Positions 59,563-64,000 of a stretch of 64,000 bases of DNA are shown here, piece by piece. The first letter of the stretch is position 1, and each line of letters starts with the position of its first letter. The DNA lies in assembly GCF_018449695.1 (NCBI RefSeq), contig NZ_JAAVUY010000015.1, forward strand, positions 1-64,000. The letters are read 5' to 3'. The notes under the pieces are model-generated. The model searched no databases and was not told the DNA's origin. It was given only the letters and a program-made list of their open reading frames with translations. Made by a program: the position numbers and the translations under genes. This stretch comes from Bradyrhizobium sp. dw_411 (lineage in GTDB: Bacteria; Pseudomonadota; Alphaproteobacteria; Rhizobiales; Xanthobacteraceae).

Positions 59563-60788
59563 GGCGAAGGCGCCTTGGCGACGATCTCGAGCAAATGCGC
59601 CTCCCACTTAGCGAGCGCGTTGGCGATCTCCGGCTGATAGTCATGGTGGTCATAGACGCCGACTACCCCAGACCGATGAGCAACGTGGTTTAGGACCAGT
59701 TCGGCGACGTGAGGCTGCACCCCGATCTTGGACATCCCTGTCCTCACCGTCCGCCGGAGGTCGTGCAGCGTCCAGTGGGGCAGCGCCCGCCCCTCCGCGG
59801 CTGCTATTCGGCCGTCGATAGCCAGCTTGCACCACGACCAAGCGCCAAACCCGCCGCCGCTGCCACCGAAGACGTATTGGCGACCGAGGCGCCTGGGGGC
59901 GCCCTCGAGGATCGCCCGCGCCGTCGGCACCAAAGGCATCTGCAGCGCCCTCCCGGGCTTCGTACGTTCGGCCGGCAGCAACAGCCGGCTGCCGGACAGG
60001 TCGACCTCCGGCCACCGCAGCCAGCCGATTTCATCCCGCCGGCAGGCGGTCAAAAGCAGGAGCCGGACAATGCGGCCAAAGTCGTCATCAAGGCAGTTTC
60101 GCCAGATAATCCGCAATTCCTCATCGGTCAGCACCCTGTCCCGGGCCTGCTGGCCTTCGATCGGGTTGTTCGTCCCAACCACCGGATTCGCGTCGACCAT
60201 GCCCTCCTTCATCGCCCACGCGAACAGCGCGGAAAGATTCGACCGTGCTCGGGCGGCCGAGGTCGCGCCGTGTTCGGACACGATCCGACGCATCTGCTCC
60301 GCCACGGCCTTTCGGTCGATCGTGCCGATAGGCTTCCGGTGCAAGGGGGACCATTTTACGTTGAAATAGACCTCGGCCGCCCTGTAGGTGTTCGGCCGCA
60401 TCTTGGTCTCTTTGGCCTTCAGATAGAGATCGACCACCGTTTTGAATGTCAGCTTGGCAGCCTCAGCGGCTTCGTCCGACTTTCGCTTTTCGGCCCGCGG
60501 GTCGATCCCGAGTTCAAGCTTTGCGAAAAACTGCCGCGCGACCTTGCGGGCTTCATCAAGATTGAGCCGGCGAACGTCGCCCAGGCTTTCGCGCTGGGTG
60601 GCCTTTTGGAACCGATATTGGACAACGTAGACCGCCTTCGTTGATCGCAAGCGGACGCCGAAACCCGGCATCTCCGGATCCCACTCGATGCGGTCGCTCT
60701 CATCGGCGCCAAGCTTCAGGCGGCGGATATAGGCGTCCGTAAAACGTTGCGGAATCCGGACGATTTCAACGGGCATTGCAGCTGGCAT
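59559..60788 (-). CDS. int: Tyrosine recombinase (phage-type integrase)
   Basis: A 409-residue integrase of the DUF4102/P4 type. The N-terminal DUF4102-like arm-binding region (DAYIRRLKLGADESDRIEWD, QYRFQKATQRESLGDVRRLN) precedes a core-binding SAM-like domain (about 112-200). Catalytic residues are Arg250, His342, Arg345, His368 and Tyr379 (HDLRRT and VGVYDHHDY). All are intact. The ATG at 60788 starts it; the frame stays open upstream into the comEC fragment and is not coding there. It lies 162 bp from attR and should excise the element. Confidence 0.93.
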   Translation of the reverse strand: MPAAMPVEIVRIPQRFTDAYIRRLKLGADESDRIEWDPEMPGFGVRLRSTKAVYVVQYRFQKATQRESLGDVRRLNLDEARKVARQFFAKLELGIDPRAEKRKSDEAAEAAKLTFKTVVDLYLKAKETKMRPNTYRAAEVYFNVKWSPLHRKPIGTIDRKAVAEQMRRIVSEHGATSAARARSNLSALFAWAMKEGMVDANPVVGTNNPIEGQQARDRVLTDEELRIIWRNCLDDDFGRIVRLLLLTACRRDEIGWLRWPEVDLSGSRLLLPAERTKPGRALQMPLVPTARAILEGAPRRLGRQYVFGGSGGGFGAWSWCKLAIDGRIAAAEGRALPHWTLHDLRRTVRTGMSKIGVQPHVAELVLNHVAHRSGVVGVYDHHDYQPEIANALAKWEAHLLEIVAKAPSP

Positions 60789-60950
60789 GGGAAGCACCTC
60801 AGAAAGTGGTTGGGAAGCACCCGGTAAGCAGCGCCGTGAATGATTCTGCTCCTTCGTGATCTGATTTGTCACGTGGAGAGCTTTGATTCCGCAGCGATAA
60901 TTGTGGACGGTGATGCTTCCTGAACCGTCCTGATGCGAGGTTCTATCTGC
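60789..60950. promoter_or_regulatory. att arm region with GGGAAGC repeats and int promoter
   Basis: GGGAAGC at 60789-60795 and 60812-60818, and inverted GCTTCC at 60915-60920. At the other end of the element GCTTCCC (45083-45089) and GGGAAGC (45103-45109) recur. Repeats at both ends, near the cores, fit arm-type integrase binding sites. The int promoter must also lie here. Confidence 0.5.
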
Positions 60951-61876
60951 TAGCCCGAGATCGACAAAACATGCCCGAGGCCGGAAATGAACATGGCATC
61001 GTTGACCGGCGTCGTGATCGCATCGCGGCGGCCGGTCAGCAATGCGGTTGCGATCGCGCGCTTGTCGCCCTCCAGCGTGGTGCGGATTCGCGCATCGATC
61101 GCATCGCGCAGCCCCTGCATGAAGGCTGCGTAGCGCAGCGACAGGCCGCCGGCGACCGGCGGCTCGACGGTCTTGATCGCGCCGGTGACAAAGCCGGAGG
61201 CGCCGATGCCCTGGAAAAACATGTCGCGGCCGAAATCGTAGCTGCCGGGCCGTAGCGGCGCGAGCGGCGGTTGCAGCCGGGCTTTCAACTCGACAAAGCT
61301 GCCGACGGCCGGCGCAGTGCCTTTGCGCACCGACAGCCGCACACGCTCCAGTTTGACCTGGGAATGCGGCGCATCCATCTGCGTGACCCGCAGCACGAAC
61401 CGGTCGGTGCGCTCGCGCACGTCGCGGGCCTCGACAAAGCCGGAGACCGACACCGAGTACATCGGCCGCGCCAGCACGCCATGCGCGATCCGCGCGGTTT
61501 TCCAGGTGGCGGTGGCGAACCCCGCGGCGACCGAAGCGATCATAACCGCGACCGGAAACAGCTTGTGCCGCCGCAACAGGAACGCCGCCACGCAAAGCCC
61601 AATGGCGGTCAGAACCGCTACCGGCAGCACTGGCTCATGATCGGCGGCGAAATAGAACGCAATGCCGGTGCCGAACGCGATCGGCACCCAGGGCAGCAAC
61701 CGGCCGGCGCCGGCCTCGGCGCGCACCCATTCGCGCAGCTTGATCGTGAAGGCCGGCCACGCTTCGAATCCCGACGGCGCAAAGCCGCCTGCCCGCACGG
61801 CCTCACGTGGCGGCCAGGTTCCCGCATAGCCCCGCGTTCGAGCCCCGCCCGGCTCCGCCATTCTGGCCGTCCCCAT
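60950..61876 (-). pseudogene. comEC: comEC, 5' fragment (interrupted by integrated element)
   Basis: N-terminal 308 residues of ComEC/Rec2: two or three membrane helices (about 60-115), the DUF4131/OB-type domain (VSGFVEARDVRERTDRFVLR) and the start of the competence domain (IGASGFVTGAIKTVEPP). It ends ...GHVLSISG and then a TAG made at the junction. A start at 61861 (MAEPGG) is equally possible. The 3' half lies at 43653-45035. The rejoined frame would read HVLSISGYHMAVVAG. Confidence 0.93.
60951..60962. repeat. Right attachment site core (attR)
   Basis: TAGCCCGAGATC, the second copy of the 12-bp direct repeat at 45022-45033. Inside the element the core is followed leftward by GCAGATAGAA (minus strand). 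Confidence 0.9.
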
Positions 61877-62027
61877 ACTCTACTGGCCGGGATGCTACCG
61901 TGGCGTGTCGGGCCGAAAAAGCGGAACGGAAGCAGAATGCGCGGAAAAGCCTGAATGCTTGGAAAAGCCCAAATTCTTGGGCAAGCGTGATTCCGTTAGT
62001 AGCTGATTTGCCAACCAGGGACATCCA

Positions 62028-62348
62028 TTGACCGGTCCGGAACTAAAGCAACTTCGCAAGGATCTCAGCGACGCCCTCGGCAAACAATTGTCAGCGGCCG
62101 ACATGGCCAGGCTGTGCGGCCTCGCACCAGGCGCTGGCGCCGACACCATCCGCCGCTGGGAAGTCTCCGGCCCCAGCGGACCGGCCGGCAAACTGCTTGC
62201 CATTCTGGCGATGGCCAGCGATCGTTATCCGATCCTGGACAATTTTAACGTCTTCGATCGCTTCAATATTCCGGAAGCGGAACGGCCGGCGCGCCGCGAG
62301 GAATTCCGCGAAAAGATGCGCAACGAGATTCGCGAGCGGCTGGAATGA
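62028..62348 (+). CDS. Small HTH-like hypothetical protein, TTG start
   Basis: A 106-residue protein. Residues 5-60 have an HTH-like pattern (ELKQLRKDLSDALGKQLSAA, DTIRRWEVSGPSGPAGKLLA), and an Arg/Glu-rich helix closes the protein. It begins with TTG; a downstream ATG would cut the HTH. It is divergent from comEC. Function unknown. Confidence 0.65.
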   Translation: MTGPELKQLRKDLSDALGKQLSAADMARLCGLAPGAGADTIRRWEVSGPSGPAGKLLAILAMASDRYPILDNFNVFDRFNIPEAERPARREEFREKMRNEIRERLE

Positions 62349-62498
62349 GCGGGTTCCCGGCAACGCCATCCGGTTCAGTTATCCACCGCACGAGATGCGC
62401 CGCGTAAATTGATTCATCAAGCATCGATCATTCCCTTGCACGCCGGCGCCTATTGCGGGAAAGTGTACGCGGATGGGTTGCGTGCTGTAGGGCGAGCT

Positions 62499-62699
62499 AT
62501 GAGTAAACCGGACGCGGGATATGACTACGATCGCTATCACCAATTGCTGGCGGAAGCGGACGATGACTCCAAGCGAATGGCATTCATCAATCTCCTGATC
62601 GAAGAGAAAGCCCGGGACAAGCTCGCCGTACAAGCGATGCGCGCCAGACTCAACGGACTGGGATTGAAGACCAGTTCCAGCGCCGATGATCAGGACTGA
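62499..62699 (+). CDS. Small hypothetical protein
   Basis: A 66-residue soluble helical protein (SKPDAGYDYDRYHQLLAEAD, DSKRMAFINLLIEEKARDKL). The start at 62499 is preferred over 62409. Function unknown. Confidence 0.55.
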   Translation: MSKPDAGYDYDRYHQLLAEADDDSKRMAFINLLIEEKARDKLAVQAMRARLNGLGLKTSSSADDQD

Positions 62700-62914
62700 T
62701 AGATCGGACCGCTAGCAGCGTCACGGCATGGAATCTCTGCCGGCCCGACGACAGGTAAACGAGCGTCGTCTTCTTTCCGAGCGCCGGACGATCGGAATCG
62801 CAGGGCAAGTCATCTCAAGCCAAACTGCCTACCGCCGGTAACCGTACCTCACAATCGCCCTTGCTCTCGCCTTCTGGTTGCGGAACAATCCAGTCGGTTG
62901 GGGAAAAGCTAAAA

Positions 62915-63571
62915 ATGCGTATTATTGGAATCGTAGCGTTCAGCGCTGCGCTGGCTGGTTGTGCCGCGGCGCCGCATCAAGTGCGAGATCGGGATGATTA
63001 TCTGGCAGAGGCTACCCGCGTATTTCCGGGAGAGACACGCGAGCGCGTTCTCAAGGCGGCAGAAACCGTATTAAGAATATCGGACCCGGACGATTTTGAG
63101 TTTCGATACACGCTGACCGGTTTCACGGGTTTACGCCGTTATTTCATCTACGCCGTCGTTGCCGCAGCAAACGGGCGCGAGAAATGGGAATTCCTGACAG
63201 AGCCCGATCCGAGCGGATTAAAGGCATCGGTTTCTATCAGCGAAGAAGGCACGTCCGGCGGCGGATATTCGAGGAGTAACTACGAAGGAGCAATGGCGAG
63301 CGTACCCCTGTATCGTCTGTTTTGGAACCGCGTCGAATATATGCTCAACCGACGTCAGGACTGGGTAACCTGTCAGCAAGCAACCGCTGAGTTGCAAGCG
63401 TCCAACACCAACGCCGCTGCGGCCCTGGGCGGGCTATGCGGGCCGACCAGCGATGGCAGGAATGCACCTCCGCCCGAGCCATTGCAGCCGCTTGCCAAGC
63501 CGGCACCGCCGCCCCGGGCTGCACCAGTTGCGAGGCAAGCGCCGCGACCCGCCTCGGCGCCGCCGACTTGA
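62915..63571 (+). CDS. Putative lipoprotein
   Basis: A 218-residue protein with a lipoprotein signal (IIGIVAFSAALAGCAAAP; lipobox LAGC), a middle alpha/beta domain (residues about 25-150, RYFIYAVVAAANGREKWEFL) and a Pro/Ala-rich tail that may span the periplasm. The start at 62915 places the signal correctly; the 62861 start does not. The family is not recognised. Confidence 0.75.
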   Translation: MRIIGIVAFSAALAGCAAAPHQVRDRDDYLAEATRVFPGETRERVLKAAETVLRISDPDDFEFRYTLTGFTGLRRYFIYAVVAAANGREKWEFLTEPDPSGLKASVSISEEGTSGGGYSRSNYEGAMASVPLYRLFWNRVEYMLNRRQDWVTCQQATAELQASNTNAAAALGGLCGPTSDGRNAPPPEPLQPLAKPAPPPRAAPVARQAPRPASAPPT

Positions 63572-63634
63572 ACAAGGAGTAACGGCGTGGATGCTTCCGC
63601 GGCCCTCGCCTGCTTAGCTCAGAGCATACCTCCG

Positions 63635-64000
63635 TCACCCCTTGCCGACTTCCTTCGCAAAGGTATCGCGCAGGCCGATGGTCCGGTTGAATACCGGATG
63701 TGTCGGCGTCGAATCCTTGTCGCGCACGAAATAGCCCTGCCGCTCGAACTGCATCACGTCGGACGACGTGCTCTGCGCGACGTCAGGCTCGATCCGGGCG
63801 TCTTTGAGAATTTCCAGCGACTGCGGATTGAGGTCGGCGGCGAAATTGCCGGCGTCCGGCGATGATTTCGCGAACAGCGGATTGTAGACGCGAATCTCTG
63901 CCGGTACCGACTGCGCGGCCGACAGCCAATGCATCGTCGCCTTGACCTTGCGCCCGTCCGGCGCGTTGCCGCCCTTGGTCGCGGGATCATAGGTGCAACG
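63635..64000 (-). CDS. glnS: Glutaminyl-tRNA synthetase, C-terminal part
   Basis: The last 121 residues of GlnRS, running off the right edge of the window. It has the anticodon-binding barrel: KATMHWLSAAQSVPAEIRVY, NPLFAKSSPDAGNFAADLNP, QFERQGYFVRDKDSTPTHPV ending FNRTIGLRDTFAKEVGKG. Its stop faces the lipoprotein gene. GlnRS rather than GluRS is inferred from the QFER-GYF and FNRT-LRDT motifs. Confidence 0.88.
   Translation of the reverse strand, partial: RCTYDPATKGGNAPDGRKVKATMHWLSAAQSVPAEIRVYNPLFAKSSPDAGNFAADLNPQSLEILKDARIEPDVAQSTSSDVMQFERQGYFVRDKDSTPTHPVFNRTIGLRDTFAKEVGKG

Larger units (their letters stand above)
45022..60962. mobile_element. 15.9-kb integrated, capsid-less phage-satellite-like element in comEC
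   Basis: Bounded by 12-bp direct repeats that split comEC. From right to left it contains a tyrosine integrase, a small protein with a CxxC knuckle, an AlpA-like HTH, TSCPD and PC4-like proteins, an AAA ATPase, repeat clusters, HTH and RHH proteins, six small phage-type genes, and two large ejection-type proteins, all on the minus strand with many 4-bp overlaps. The left 3.4 kb holds opposite-strand accessory genes and an antisense-RNA-like leader. I see no terminase, portal, capsid, tail, holin or endolysin. It could be a satellite or an eroded prophage. Confidence 0.88.

Noticed and set aside
45022..60962. tRNA gene as the integration target
   Set aside because: No tRNA-like T-loop was seen at either junction; the core lies inside the comEC coding sequence.
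60789..61595. Extended integrase frame reaching into comEC
   Set aside because: The open frame continues by chance upstream of ATG 60788. The extra residues overlap the comEC fragment and cross attR, so they cannot belong to a self-contained element gene.
1..64000. CRISPR array
   Set aside because: No series of equal-length direct repeats with unique spacers was seen. The repeat clusters at 56606-56739 are short interleaved words without regular spacing.

Overview
The window is chromosomal DNA from a GC-rich alphaproteobacterium, most likely of the Bradyrhizobium/Rhodopseudomonas group (Nitrobacteraceae). This rests on the gene order tpiA-secG-pyrG-kdsA-eno-ftsB-pdhA-pdhB-pdhC-lpd, the neighbouring block trpD-trpC-moaC-moeA-lexA-comEC, a GAAC-N7-GAAC SOS box before lexA, a pdhB with its own lipoyl domain, DUF5076, and intergenic palindromes typical of this group. 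No rRNA, tRNA or CRISPR array was recognised.

Layout: 1-7240 (minus strand) is the pyruvate dehydrogenase operon with an FtsB-like division protein upstream. It contains two passengers: a yeast-type cytosine deaminase, and a DUF559 nuclease-fold gene lying between inverted intergenic repeats. 7300-12240 holds redox and detoxification genes and enolase. 12387-17385 holds queF, a YeiH-type exporter with its LysR regulator, a DoxX-like membrane protein and an NDUFA9-like protein. 17439-24240 (minus strand) holds an MFS transporter, kdsA, two small enzymes, pyrG, secG and tpiA. 24371-27340 is a small catabolic or transport cluster (GntR regulator, orphan NMT1-type binding protein, 2OG-Fe(II) oxygenase) with a palindromic operator candidate. 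27600-31960 is ppiD-like, trpD, trpC and moaC. 32000-43620 holds a Flp pilin, a GGDEF-EAL protein, ctpA, small enzymes, moeA, lexA and hypotheticals.

The most unusual region is 45022-60962, a 15.9-kb integrated element that splits the competence gene comEC. A 12-bp direct repeat (TAGCCCGAGATC) marks both junctions. Removing one copy plus the element restores one open comEC frame of about 764 codons. A tyrosine recombinase lies next to the right junction. The element has a small replication module (AAA ATPase, PC4-like and TSCPD-domain proteins, an AlpA-like HTH), a cluster of short repeats that looks like an iteron origin, and a tightly packed minus-strand operon ending in two large phage ejection-type proteins (563 and 1095 aa, the latter LPD38-like). 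It has no recognisable terminase, portal, capsid or tail gene. At the left end lie accessory genes (a Cys-rich secreted peptide and small membrane proteins) and a leader with three mutually complementary segments, arranged like the P4/P1 (C4-type) antisense immunity RNA. I read this as a capsid-less, satellite-like phage element able to switch competence off, and on again if it excises precisely. The architecture is seen in the sequence; satellite behaviour and the switch are inference.

Right of the element lie the 5' half of comEC, three small genes and the 3' end of glnS, which runs off the window.
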